From positions 1 to 38,804 of the forward strand of contig CALIAZ010000023.1 in the NCBI GenBank assembly GCA_938045565.1: 38,804 nucleotides of DNA, read 5' to 3'. This document shows, one piece after another, positions 1 through 9,166 of the stretch. Below the pieces are notes generated by a model. The model saw only the letters and a program-made list of their open reading frames with translations, had not been told where the DNA came from and searched no databases. The position numbers and the translations under genes are program-made. The stretch's first letter is position 1; the number at the start of each line of letters is the position of its first letter. Source of the DNA: an uncultured Atopobium sp. Its GTDB lineage: Bacteria; Actinomycetota; Coriobacteriia; Coriobacteriales; Atopobiaceae.

Positions 1-1183
<1,183 letters not shown>

Positions 1184-1588
1184 TTTAACTGACTAAAAGT
1201 CAGTACAATTTAAAGTTGAGTTGAATCCACGTCTCTAAAATCCCGCTGATCTCGGATTCGCTGAAATTATGAATTGACTATTGAACAAAATGTTCAAATT
1301 CGAATTTCGCTTGTCTGTCTTTGCTGATCTTTCGATCGCAGTATCCGGTTTTCAAGGTTCGCTGCGCTGCGATTTCACATTGCGTGGTGCGCGGCGCGGG
1401 GAATAACTATACGCACTTACGACTCGTTTGTGAAGATGATTTTGTATCTTCTTAATTCCTCCATAATTTCTACACAATTCGTAGTCTTTAGTGAACTTTT
1501 GCGGGTATTCAGCTTTAAATTTTTCCTGCTGCCTTGTAGTGACACTATATTTTTCACCTATATATAGTGTTGTCTTTTTTCGTTAGCT
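1184..1588 (-). promoter_or_regulatory. 16S rRNA leader and promoter region
   Basis: No coding region is visible here. On the minus strand it should hold the rRNA promoter(s) and pre-rRNA leader. Three perfect inverted repeats stand out: ACTGACT-AAA-AGTCAGT at 1188-1204, just outside the 16S 5' end; TTGAACA-AAA-TGTTCAA at 1281-1297; and AAATTCGAATTT at 1296-1307. A longer hairpin (9 bp, ACACTATAT/ATATAGTGT) lies at 1542-1570; it is followed by six T on the plus strand, so it resembles a terminator only in the antisense direction. A weak minus-strand promoter candidate is TTCACT-17-TAGAAA upstream of the leader, but I cannot assign the start confidently. Confidence 0.5.
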
Positions 1589-1724
1589 ATTTACGCATTT
1601 TTGGCATTATCTTCGTTCGAGTTTTACGCGATTTTGACGTTGTCTTCTTGCGCGTTTTTACACTGCCTTTTGTAGTGTCTTTTTATGCGTTCTTGCGCTG
1701 CCTTGTGTGATGACTTTTTAAACG
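1589..1724. repeat. Four degenerate 33-35 nt tandem repeats upstream of the rRNA operon
   Basis: Units lie at 1589-1621, 1622-1654, 1655-1689 and 1690-1724 on the plus strand. The first two share a core like TTTACGC..TTTTGNCNTT.TCTTC. The last two share CTGCCTT.TGT..TGNCTTTTTA. A partial fifth unit (CTGCCTTGTAGTG) is seen near 1529-1541. Every unit carries T-tracts, which are A-tracts on the rRNA strand, at a spacing of about three helical turns. The block lies between the mutase stop codon and the rRNA leader. Confidence 0.6.
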
Positions 1725-1749
1725 ATTTTCTCGACACGCTTTGTTTGGG

Positions 1750-3165
1750 CTAAATCTCGTCTTTTACAATCTGGCAAGCCGCGTCAAGGAGCTGATCGCG
1801 CAGCGTTTCGTTGGCAGCCTCAGAATACACGCGTACCAGGGCATCCATACGAGAAGGACGGATAAGCACCCAAGAATCATCTTTAAATTGAAGCTTAAGG
1901 CCATCAGCATGACTTACCGATACAGGAACTTTGCCTGCAACGTTCTCTGGATTAAGACCTGGAAGGATGTTCCTGAATGCTTGAGTAGCTGCGGCATCAA
2001 GTCGTACTCCTCGCCTGCTATAGCACATGCGACCCAGCTCAGCCTCATCCTCAGCAACAAGCTGTGCAAGCGATTTGTGGGTGTATGCAAGCATTTCTAC
2101 GACAAGCAGGGCCACAAGCAGGCCGTCTCGCTCCAAAAGGTGGCTTGGGATACAGATTCCACCGTACTCCTCTGCGGCGAGAAGAACGTCTCCTTGCTCA
2201 ATCTCTGAATAGAGTCGAGCAAATCCAACAGGCACGCTTGCAGATTCCAGTCCAAGATGAGCTGCTTGCCTGGATACCATTGCGGAACAAGTTAACGTAG
2301 AAACAACTCGACCAGTCTGCTTGCGGTTTTGCACAAGATGGCGAGTGATAAGCGGGATAAGCTCGTGTGGACTAAGAAGTCGACCGGTCTCATCTACAGC
2401 AGCAGCACGGTCTCCGTCGCAATCAACCAAGAGGCCCAGCTGAGCGTGACGACTTACCACCATCGAAGAGCACTCATCGGCCCAAGGATCCGCTGGTTGT
2501 GGGTGAATGCCACCAAAATCCCTGACAGGACCTTGATGCATCTGATGAACAACACATCCAGCTGCGGAAAGTACATCAGCAAGCAGGTCTGTTGCCGCGC
2601 CATACATAGGATCAACTACCACGCTAGGGCGCAGCCCCTTAATAACAGACATATTAATCTGATTAAGTAGCGCACTTTTATAAGGCGTCACAATATCTGT
2701 TGTGGTAAAAGTTCCACGCTGATCTGTTGGCTCAAGCGGCGTTGCGGATTCCACGCGCTGAAGAAAATCGCGAGAAACAGGACCTCCATTAGCAGCGCGA
2801 ATAATCATGCCGCAATATTCGCAGGAAAGCTCAGTTGCAGAAATAATGAGGCCACCAGCTACATTATTATGATGCGCGCAGGCCCAGCAAACAGATGGAG
2901 TGGGGCAAAAAGTCTCAGAAACACGCACGTCTAGTCCAAAGGAAGCCAATGTTGCGGCGGCTTCAAGAGCAGACGAATCTGCTTCAAAGCGTGTGTCAAA
3001 ACCAACAAACACAATGCCGCCAGACAGCTCCTGTGACCAGACAGTACCAAGGGCCTCTGCAAGTCTAACTACATTATCCCTGGTAAAGCCTTTATCATAG
3101 CGAGCTTGCCAGCCATCGCTGCCAAAACGGAGTATGTCGGGTCTTTTATCCAATGCGGTTGGCAT
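1750..3165 (-). CDS. Phosphohexomutase family protein (phosphoglucomutase/phosphomannomutase type) with an altered catalytic loop
   Basis: A 471-residue alpha-D-phosphohexomutase-fold protein; family members interconvert hexose-6- and hexose-1-phosphates. The N-terminal RFGSDGWQ (13-20) matches the usual R-F-G-T-D/S-G-x-R/Q opening. The metal loop DCDGDR (248-253) is intact. The sugar loop is AEEYGG (331-336) rather than GEESGG, and the phosphate loop is RPSRMDALVRVY (436-447) rather than RPSGTEP. The catalytic loop, normally TASHNP, reads SATELSCEYCG (109-119), so the phosphoserine position is Thr111 and the following HNP is lost. The ATG overlaps the 3' end of galU by 20 bp, which suggests translational coupling and a role in making glucose-1-phosphate or in controlling it. 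The frame is intact. The exact substrate is uncertain, and a non-catalytic role is possible. Confidence 0.85.
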   Translation of the reverse strand: MPTALDKRPDILRFGSDGWQARYDKGFTRDNVVRLAEALGTVWSQELSGGIVFVGFDTRFEADSSALEAAATLASFGLDVRVSETFCPTPSVCWACAHHNNVAGGLIISATELSCEYCGMIIRAANGGPVSRDFLQRVESATPLEPTDQRGTFTTTDIVTPYKSALLNQINMSVIKGLRPSVVVDPMYGAATDLLADVLSAAGCVVHQMHQGPVRDFGGIHPQPADPWADECSSMVVSRHAQLGLLVDCDGDRAAAVDETGRLLSPHELIPLITRHLVQNRKQTGRVVSTLTCSAMVSRQAAHLGLESASVPVGFARLYSEIEQGDVLLAAEEYGGICIPSHLLERDGLLVALLVVEMLAYTHKSLAQLVAEDEAELGRMCYSRRGVRLDAAATQAFRNILPGLNPENVAGKVPVSVSHADGLKLQFKDDSWVLIRPSRMDALVRVYSEAANETLRDQLLDAACQIVKDEI

Positions 3166-4039
3166 AGCTGCCGAGCGCCTCTTTAAATGCTGCTGCAGAG
3201 CTCAGATCAGAGAGCGCCATACGAGCATTAGTTGCTGCCCAAGCTGCAGGAGTACCAGTATCGCAGCCCTCTTCTGGGTCGATTACCAGCGCATACATCT
3301 CTTCCTCAGCAAGCAGGCGCTCCATTGCATCTGTCAGCTGAATCTCGTTGCCAGCGCCAGGACCCTGAGTTGCCAGGAGCTCCATAATCTTTGGAGAAAG
3401 CAGGTAACGACCAACAATAAACAGATGAGAAGGTGCGTCCTCTGGACGGGGCTTCTCGACAAGGCCTGTTATCTTCCAAATAGCACCCTCGCCCTCAAAG
3501 TTATCTGAAGGAGAAGAAATGCACTCACCTGCGATAATGCCGTAGCGATTCACCTGGTCTGCAGGGACTGGAGCAACTGCAATGACGGATGCGCCATTGT
3601 GCTGCTTAGAAATCTCTGCCATGCGGATGCACATCTGACGGTCTGGAACAAAGTAATCGCCGAGAAGTACAAAGAATGGCTGATCACCTACACCGTCTGC
3701 GGCACACAGTACTGCATGTCCAAGGCCACGTGGATTGTCCTGATAAGTAAAGGAAACAGGAAGCGCAGAAGCTGCATGGACCTTCTCGGCAAGGTCTTGC
3801 TTTCCACGAGAAGAAAGGTCTGCTTCAAACTTCTGGTCTTCAGCAAAGTAGGTTTCAATCTGTGGCTTCTCGCGAGAATTGATGATGATTACCTCATCGA
3901 CCTCTTCTGACTCAAGAGCCTCTTCTACTACGTACTGAATGACGGGCTTATCCAAAACAGGCAACAGCTCTTTAGGGGTTACCTTTGTTGCAGGTAGAAA
4001 ACGCGTACCTAGACCTGCTGCTGGGATAATTGCCTTCAT
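3146..4039 (-). CDS. galU: UTP--glucose-1-phosphate uridylyltransferase
   Basis: Makes UDP-glucose and pyrophosphate from UTP and glucose-1-phosphate in the cytoplasm, feeding cell-wall and capsule glycans. The start chosen is the ATG at 4039 (297 aa), because it gives the canonical MKAIIPAAGLGTRFLPATK opening and has AAAGG about 7 nt upstream; a GTG 15 nt further upstream is in frame but less well placed. The nucleotidyltransferase signature GLGTRFLPATK and the KELLPVLDKPVIQYVVEEA segment are clear, as is the later GLVEKP motif. Length is usual for bacterial GalU. It lies downstream of the DtxR-family gene and overlaps the mutase gene that follows, so the two are probably one transcript. Confidence 0.95.
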   Translation of the reverse strand: MKAIIPAAGLGTRFLPATKVTPKELLPVLDKPVIQYVVEEALESEEVDEVIIINSREKPQIETYFAEDQKFEADLSSRGKQDLAEKVHAASALPVSFTYQDNPRGLGHAVLCAADGVGDQPFFVLLGDYFVPDRQMCIRMAEISKQHNGASVIAVAPVPADQVNRYGIIAGECISSPSDNFEGEGAIWKITGLVEKPRPEDAPSHLFIVGRYLLSPKIMELLATQGPGAGNEIQLTDAMERLLAEEEMYALVIDPEEGCDTGTPAAWAATNARMALSDLSSAAAFKEALGSYANRIG

Positions 4040-4176
4040 GTGTTTACCTTTCACCTATGAGCCCTGTTGGCTCTGCACACCTAACGTGCGCTTGTAAGAA
4101 TGACGGTTTTGCCGCCGATAAACTCAAATGACAGGCGCTTTTATACGTACCTAGCTTGCATAAGCGCCAGGTTACG

Positions 4177-4605
4177 TTACTTGCTTGGAATCTCAATTCC
4201 ACGCTTCTCAAGGAATTCAATGAGCTTAGCCAGCGTGTCTACAGAAAGCGAGTGCTCCATAAGGCAAGCCTCTGCATCTGCAGTCTCTGTGTCTACGCCC
4301 AAGTCCTCCTCAAGGAAGGTGCGAAGCGCACGGTGAGCACGCCATGTGGTACGGGCGTTTGCCTCGCCTTCTTTGGTTAGTGTGACACGACCATAACGGC
4401 TCTGCTCAACCATGTCCTGCTCTTTAAGCTGAGATAGTGCCTTGTTGACGCTTGCCTTGGAAACATCAAGGCTCTCGGCAATATCAACGGAGCGGACGCT
4501 CTTATCGTCATCTGGCTGCTCAAGTGCAATTCGATAAATTGCCTCGAGATAGTCCTCGCCGGCTTTTGTCAGTGTGTGCTCGTTTTGTACGTTATCGTTG
4601 GCCAT
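4177..4605 (-). CDS. DtxR/IdeR-family metal-dependent transcriptional regulator
   Basis: A 142-residue cytoplasmic repressor of the DtxR family, which binds Fe(II) or Mn(II) and represses metal-uptake genes. Residues about 12-75 form the winged helix (VRSVDIAESLDVSKASVNKA is the recognition region). Residues 80-140 are the metal-binding dimerisation domain, with His91 and the cluster EACLMEH (112-118). The Cys in this cluster is what iron-type DtxR/IdeR proteins carry, whereas MntR-type proteins usually have a different residue there. The C-terminal SH3-like domain of IdeR is absent, so the length is MntR-like. The ATG is preceded by GGAGGAGAG. It sits between the LCP gene and galU with about 110-140 bp gaps, so it may have its own promoter. 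Confidence 0.9.
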   Translation of the reverse strand: MANDNVQNEHTLTKAGEDYLEAIYRIALEQPDDDKSVRSVDIAESLDVSKASVNKALSQLKEQDMVEQSRYGRVTLTKEGEANARTTWRAHRALRTFLEEDLGVDTETADAEACLMEHSLSVDTLAKLIEFLEKRGIEIPSK

Positions 4606-4619
4606 AACTCTCCTCCGAC

Positions 4620-4634
4620 GACTGCTTGACAGTC
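4620..4634. promoter_or_regulatory. Inverted repeat just upstream of the DtxR-family gene
   Basis: GACTG-N5-CAGTC lies about 15 nt upstream of the regulator's start codon, directly beside its ribosome-binding site. Autoregulation is common in this family, so it is a candidate operator, but it does not match a consensus I can name. Five T follow on the plus strand. Confidence 0.25.
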
Positions 4635-4651
4635 TTTTTCATGCAAAATCA

Positions 4652-4666
4652 GTTGCGCTACGCAAC
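4652..4666 (-). terminator. Weak hairpin downstream of the LCP gene
   Basis: Perfect inverted repeat GTTGCG-CTA-CGCAAC, about 50 nt after the LCP stop codon. On the minus strand it is followed by TGATTTTG, a poor U-tract. It may attenuate or end the murA-LCP transcript before the regulator gene. Confidence 0.35.
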
Positions 4667-4713
4667 GAAAATATTTCTAACACTTGAATGATACCCAAAA
4701 ACGGCGCTTAGTT

Positions 4714-5937
4714 TTACTGGCGAGAAGAGCTGTTTGAAGATTCTGAGGACTCTTCTGAACTTTTCTCGGCAGCCTCAGCATTTGCCTCGGCATCTGTTTG
4801 TCCGTTTAAACTAGACGGATCGTCTCCTGCATCAATTACTTTCATCATCTTTGCAAGTGCATCTTCATCTGCAATGACATACGACTGACCGTCAATTTCT
4901 GTTCCCTCGGATGGTACGTATGCCGTATAGATATCCTTGTCAGTGTTCATGCCAATCATCTGAGTGCCCAAAGAAATAATGTCTGAGACAGAGAGATCGG
5001 TAATAACCATGCTTGCCGTTGAATTGACAGTATTTGCAATGGCTACAGGGTCTCCTGTGTTCAGAATCTGGGCAATCATAGCCTTGATGAAGGTTCTCTG
5101 ATGGCGCATGCGGGTGTAATCGCTGTCTGCAAAAGCGTAGCGAACACGAGTAAAGAAGAGTGCCTGAGCACCGTTCAGTTTCTGAACACCAGGGTACAGT
5201 TCAACAACGTCGCTGAAGTTCTCTGTATCGCGCATGTACTGCTCAACGTTTACGGTTACGCCACCAAGAGCATCTGTAATGCCTGCGAGACCATCAAAGT
5301 TGACCTCTGCATAGTGGGCAATATGTACGCCGCACAGTTCATTTACAGCTTGTACCATGCCATTTGCGCCGTCATAGTAGTGAACAGCGTTAATCTTCAT
5401 GTAAGAACCCTTCCACAAGACACGGGTATCTCGTGGAATAGAGAGCATAGTCACACGCTTATGGATAGGGTCAACACGCGCCAAAATAATGGAATCCGCA
5501 CGATATTCAGTCTCGCCAGGTCGACCGTCGGTTCCTAGAAGCAGCATATAATAGGGGTCGCTTGGTGCAGAAGGTTCCTGAAGCGTCTGACGAAGCTCAG
5601 CAGTAATGACCTGTGAGTTATTGAGCTGCGCCTGAACGCTTGCATACCAGATACCTGCGCCCACCACAGCGGCAACAAAAACAGCAGCAAAGACGCCCAG
5701 AAGTGACCTGACTACCATCTGCTTTCTGAAGACACGCTTACGACGCTTGTGGTAGCCCTCTGCCTGCGTGCGGCTAAAAGGAGAGTTGCTAACTGCAGCG
5801 TTCTGCGACGTATTGGTTGCAGCGCTTGGTGCAGTACCTTGGGTACTTCCCGTAGCGGTATTTTGTGCAGTGTCAGCCGAAGTGTCCTGTGAGGCCCCGT
5901 TGTCGAGCAGTTTTGCATGCTTTGGTTTAGTTGACAC
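4714..5937 (-). CDS. LytR-CpsA-Psr (LCP) family cell-wall glycopolymer ligase
   Basis: A 407-residue type II membrane protein. LCP enzymes transfer lipid-linked glycopolymers (teichoic acid, capsule, arabinogalactan-like chains) onto peptidoglycan outside the membrane. A disordered, Ala/Thr/Ser/Asn-rich cytoplasmic tail (1-60) is followed by a basic stretch (KRRKRVFRK) and one membrane helix (about 76-98). The LCP domain follows, with LLGTDGRPGE (133-142), YRADSIILARVD (145-156) and the arginine motif SIPRDTRV (166-173); the conserved Asp and Arg residues that bind the pyrophosphate lipid are present. The C-terminal 30 residues are Ser/Glu-rich. The GTG start has AAGGA 6 nt upstream, located at the end of murA; only 3 bp separate the two genes, so they are cotranscribed and probably coupled. 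Confidence 0.93.
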   Translation of the reverse strand: MSTKPKHAKLLDNGASQDTSADTAQNTATGSTQGTAPSAATNTSQNAAVSNSPFSRTQAEGYHKRRKRVFRKQMVVRSLLGVFAAVFVAAVVGAGIWYASVQAQLNNSQVITAELRQTLQEPSAPSDPYYMLLLGTDGRPGETEYRADSIILARVDPIHKRVTMLSIPRDTRVLWKGSYMKINAVHYYDGANGMVQAVNELCGVHIAHYAEVNFDGLAGITDALGGVTVNVEQYMRDTENFSDVVELYPGVQKLNGAQALFFTRVRYAFADSDYTRMRHQRTFIKAMIAQILNTGDPVAIANTVNSTASMVITDLSVSDIISLGTQMIGMNTDKDIYTAYVPSEGTEIDGQSYVIADEDALAKMMKVIDAGDDPSSLNGQTDAEANAEAAEKSSEESSESSNSSSRQ

Positions 5938-5940
5938 AAA

Positions 5941-7224
5941 CTATCCTTCGATAAAGTCGTCGTCTGGAATGGTGGTGCGCTGAGCATCTGCTCCCAACGC
6001 GACGAGTTTCTCGACAAATCCCTCGTAACCGCGGTCAATGTGATGGATGGCAGAAACGATTGTTTCTCCCTCGGCCACAAGACCAGCCATAACAAGCGCG
6101 GCGCCACCACGAAGATCTGGTGACTTGACCTGCGCCCCCTCAAAGCCGGAGACACCGCGGACAATAGCGTGGTGACCCTCGATGGTGATGTCTGCTCCCA
6201 TACGGGAAAGCTCGGATGCCAACATAAAGCGGTTCTCAAAGACGTTTTCCGTGATAATGCAGGTACCCTTAGCCAGAGCAAGCAGCGTCATAGTCTGTGC
6301 CTGCATGTCTGTTGGGAAACCGGGGAATGGCAGCGTCTGGATATCGATAGCTTTAAGATCTTGCTGGCGAGAAGCCCGTGCCCACCTATCTCCAGTCTCG
6401 ATGGTAATGCCCATCTGCTCGTACTTCTTAAGTACCAGACCAAGGTGATTTGGCTCAAAACCGTGAACAGTAATAGGCTCACCAGTAAGCGCACCAATAG
6501 CCAGGAAGGTACCAGCCTCAATGCGGTCGCCAACGACTTCATGCTCAACAGGATGCAGCTCTGTGACGCCGTGAATCTCAATAACAGGAGATCCGGCACC
6601 CTGAATGTTAGCGCCCATTTTGTTGAGCATATTAGCGAGGTCAACAATTTCTGGCTCACGAGCTGCGTTATCAATGACTGTTACACCCTTGGCAAAAACT
6701 GATGCCATCATCAAGTTCTCTGTTGCACCAACGGAAGCAAAGGCCAGAGAAACGGTCTCGCCGGTTATGCCGTGAGGAGCGCTTGCGTGAATATTGCCGT
6801 GCTCAACCTTAAATTCAACACCCAAAGCCTCGAGGCCCAGGATGTGCATGTCAATTTTGCGAGCACCGATATTACAACCGCCTGGCATTGCCACAACAGC
6901 CTTGCCAAAACGAGAAATAAGGGGACCCAAAACAGCAGTTGATGCACGCATCTGTGCAACAAGACTGTAAGGAGTCTCCCAGCTTGTAATATCTGTGGTA
7001 TCAATTTTGAGCTCGTGAAGACCAACGACTTCAATGCGAGCGCCTAACGTCTTGAGCACCTTGCCCATGACGTGAACGTCTGCAATATTAGGAACGTTAG
7101 TGAGCGTAGTAACACCAGGAGCCATGATGGTTGCAGCCATCAATTTAAGGGCAGAGTTTTTTGCACCCTCTACAGTGACCTCTCCTGTGACAGAACGGCC
7201 ACCTACTACTTTTATGACGTCCAT
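5941..7224 (-). CDS. murA: UDP-N-acetylglucosamine 1-carboxyvinyltransferase
   Basis: First committed step of peptidoglycan synthesis: transfers enolpyruvate from PEP to UDP-GlcNAc in the cytoplasm. The 427-residue length is normal. The opening VTVEGAKNSALKLMAA contains the Lys-Asn pair (21-22) that contacts substrate. The active-site cysteine sits in MPGGCNIGARKIDMHILGLE (Cys near residue 115), so this is the fosfomycin-sensitive Cys form rather than the Asp form. The Arg-rich RGGAALVMAGLVAEG region near 395 is also typical. The ATG has GGAGG immediately upstream. It follows atpC by 29 bp, an arrangement also seen in other actinobacteria and firmicutes, so it may be read through from the ATP synthase operon. 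Confidence 0.96.
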   Translation of the reverse strand: MDVIKVVGGRSVTGEVTVEGAKNSALKLMAATIMAPGVTTLTNVPNIADVHVMGKVLKTLGARIEVVGLHELKIDTTDITSWETPYSLVAQMRASTAVLGPLISRFGKAVVAMPGGCNIGARKIDMHILGLEALGVEFKVEHGNIHASAPHGITGETVSLAFASVGATENLMMASVFAKGVTVIDNAAREPEIVDLANMLNKMGANIQGAGSPVIEIHGVTELHPVEHEVVGDRIEAGTFLAIGALTGEPITVHGFEPNHLGLVLKKYEQMGITIETGDRWARASRQQDLKAIDIQTLPFPGFPTDMQAQTMTLLALAKGTCIITENVFENRFMLASELSRMGADITIEGHHAIVRGVSGFEGAQVKSPDLRGGAALVMAGLVAEGETIVSAIHHIDRGYEGFVEKLVALGADAQRTTIPDDDFIEG

Positions 7225-7253
7225 AAACCTCCGAAAACGACAGTGAGAGAATT

Positions 7254-7676
7254 TTACTCCTCAACCACTTGCTTCAGAAGTAGATTACACCAGTCTATCT
7301 TTTTTTCGTAGTAGGCACGACGATTATCGTCTTCTGGAAGAGAAAGCATCTGGTCAATAACGTCGTCTCTTGTCTCGCGCACAACATCTGCATCAATATC
7401 GTCAACGCGACGGGCATGATCTGCCAAGATAATGACTCCTGTTGGATCGATTTCTGCGTATCCACCAGAAATCACTATCTTGGTCATAGATTCTTCTTCA
7501 TTCTCTGGATGAGGCATGTGCAGTCTTACAACACCATCGCCAAGCGCAATGATTTCTGGTGCGTGGCCTGGCCACACACCATACTCTCCATCTGATGAAG
7601 CAAGAATCAGACTTTCAACAGTTCCTTCGTAAAGAAGCTTATCTGGTCTGACAAACTGACAAGTCAACTCAGCCAT
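7254..7676 (-). CDS. atpC: F1Fo ATP synthase subunit epsilon
   Basis: Central-stalk subunit of F1 that couples gamma rotation to the c-ring and restrains ATP hydrolysis. It is 140 residues: an N-terminal beta-barrel (about 1-86, including SLILASSDGEYGVWPGHAPE, where the usual GE.GVLPGH motif is recognisable) and a C-terminal helical hairpin (about 90-140). It is the last gene of the atp operon, 8 bp downstream of atpD, with AGGAT before the ATG. Nothing looks truncated. Confidence 0.95.
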   Translation of the reverse strand: MAELTCQFVRPDKLLYEGTVESLILASSDGEYGVWPGHAPEIIALGDGVVRLHMPHPENEEESMTKIVISGGYAEIDPTGVIILADHARRVDDIDADVVRETRDDVIDQMLSLPEDDNRRAYYEKKIDWCNLLLKQVVEE

Positions 7677-7684
7677 GAGAAATC

Positions 7685-9166
7685 CTAGTTCTGTGAGCTA
7701 TCCGAAGCGGACATCTTTGCAGCGCGCTCGCGAACATCTTCGATGGTGCCTGCAAAACGGAATGCCTGCTCAGGGAGGTCATCGCACTTACCGTCAATAA
7801 TCTCTGCAAACGAGCGGACAGTCTCCTCAACGGTGCAGTACGTACCAGGGTTACCGGTGAACTTCTCGGCAACGTGGAATGACTGAGAGAGGAACTGCTG
7901 AATCTTACGGGCGCGAGCAACGGTACGCTGCTGCTCCTCAGAAAGCTCGTCCATACCCAGAATTGCAATGATGTCCTGAAGGTCGGAGTACTCCTGCAGG
8001 GTCTCCTGAACTGCCATAGCAACACGGTAGTGCTCTGAACCAACAATAGACGGATCAAGAGCAGAACTGGAGCTGGCCAGAGGATCAACTGCTGGGTAAA
8101 TACCAAGCTCGGTAATAGCACGAGAAAGAACGGTAGTTGCATCCAAGTGCGTAAAGGTTGTAGCGGGAGCAGGGTCAGTAAGGTCGTCTGCAGGGACGTA
8201 AACTGCCTGTACGGAAGTAATAGAGCCTTCCTTGGTGGAAGTAATACGCTCCTGAAGCTCGCCCATCTCTGTAGCCAGGGTTGGCTGGTAACCAACTGCG
8301 GAAGGCATACGACCAAGAAGTGCGGAAACCTCAGAACCTGCCTGAGAGAAGCGGAAGATGTTGTCGATGAACAACAGAACATCCTGGCCCTGATCACGGA
8401 AGTACTCTGCAGTAGTAAGGCCTGCAAGAGCAACACGCATACGAGCTCCTGGTGGCTCGTTCATCTGACCGTAGACGAGGCAGGTCTTGTTAATAACGCC
8501 AGACTCAGTCATCTCAAGGAAGAGGTCAGTACCCTCACGAGTACGCTCTCCAACGCCGGTGAATACGGAGGTACCACCGTGCTGCTGAGCCAGGTTGTTA
8601 ATAAGCTCCTGAATCAGAACGGTCTTACCAACACCAGCGCCACCAAAGAGGCCAGTCTTTCCGCCTCGAACATAAGGCTCGAGAAGATCGATTGCCTTGA
8701 TGCCCGTCTCAAAAATCTCTGTCTCAGTAGTGAGCTCTTCGAAGAGAGGTGCTGGGTGGTGAATTGGATAAAACTCAACGTCTTCAGGAATTTCTCCACC
8801 ATCAACTGGCTGACCCATGACGTTCCAGACGCGGCCCAGCGTAGACTCGCCTACTGGCATCATCATTGGCTTGCCGGTGTCCTTAACGCGAAGGTTACGC
8901 TGAAGACCATCGGTTGACGACATAGCGACGGTACGAACAACACCACCGTGAAGCTGAGACTCAACCTCAAGAACGGTGCTGACGTGACCGACAGGCGTGT
9001 CATCCTCTACCGTCAGTGCGGTATAGATGCTTGGAACAGGTCCGTCGAACTTAACGTCGACAACTGGTCCAACTACGCGAACGATTACGCCATCGTCAAC
9101 GCGCTGATTGCGCTTGTTGAGAATAGCTTCCTCAAAGGAAGAAGTCTCTACTTGCATATCTGACAT
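7685..9166 (-). CDS. atpD: F1Fo ATP synthase subunit beta
   Basis: Catalytic subunit of F1. The 493 residues include a Walker A loop GGAGVGKT (175-182), the Walker B aspartate in DVLLFIDNIFRFSQAG, and the family signature PAVDPLASSSSALDP (the usual form has PAVDPLxSxSRxLxP, so an Arg is replaced here). About 20 extra residues precede the usual N-terminal start of the beta-barrel domain. The ATG overlaps the atpG stop codon by one base (TAATG), and GGAGG lies upstream, so translation is coupled to the gamma subunit. The C-terminal helical domain is complete. Confidence 0.97.
   Translation of the reverse strand: MSDMQVETSSFEEAILNKRNQRVDDGVIVRVVGPVVDVKFDGPVPSIYTALTVEDDTPVGHVSTVLEVESQLHGGVVRTVAMSSTDGLQRNLRVKDTGKPMMMPVGESTLGRVWNVMGQPVDGGEIPEDVEFYPIHHPAPLFEELTTETEIFETGIKAIDLLEPYVRGGKTGLFGGAGVGKTVLIQELINNLAQQHGGTSVFTGVGERTREGTDLFLEMTESGVINKTCLVYGQMNEPPGARMRVALAGLTTAEYFRDQGQDVLLFIDNIFRFSQAGSEVSALLGRMPSAVGYQPTLATEMGELQERITSTKEGSITSVQAVYVPADDLTDPAPATTFTHLDATTVLSRAITELGIYPAVDPLASSSSALDPSIVGSEHYRVAMAVQETLQEYSDLQDIIAILGMDELSEEQQRTVARARKIQQFLSQSFHVAEKFTGNPGTYCTVEETVRSFAEIIDGKCDDLPEQAFRFAGTIEDVRERAAKMSASDSSQN

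Noticed and set aside
3146..4054. Longer galU start at a GTG (4054)
   Set aside because: The ATG at 4039 matches the family N terminus and has the better ribosome-binding site.
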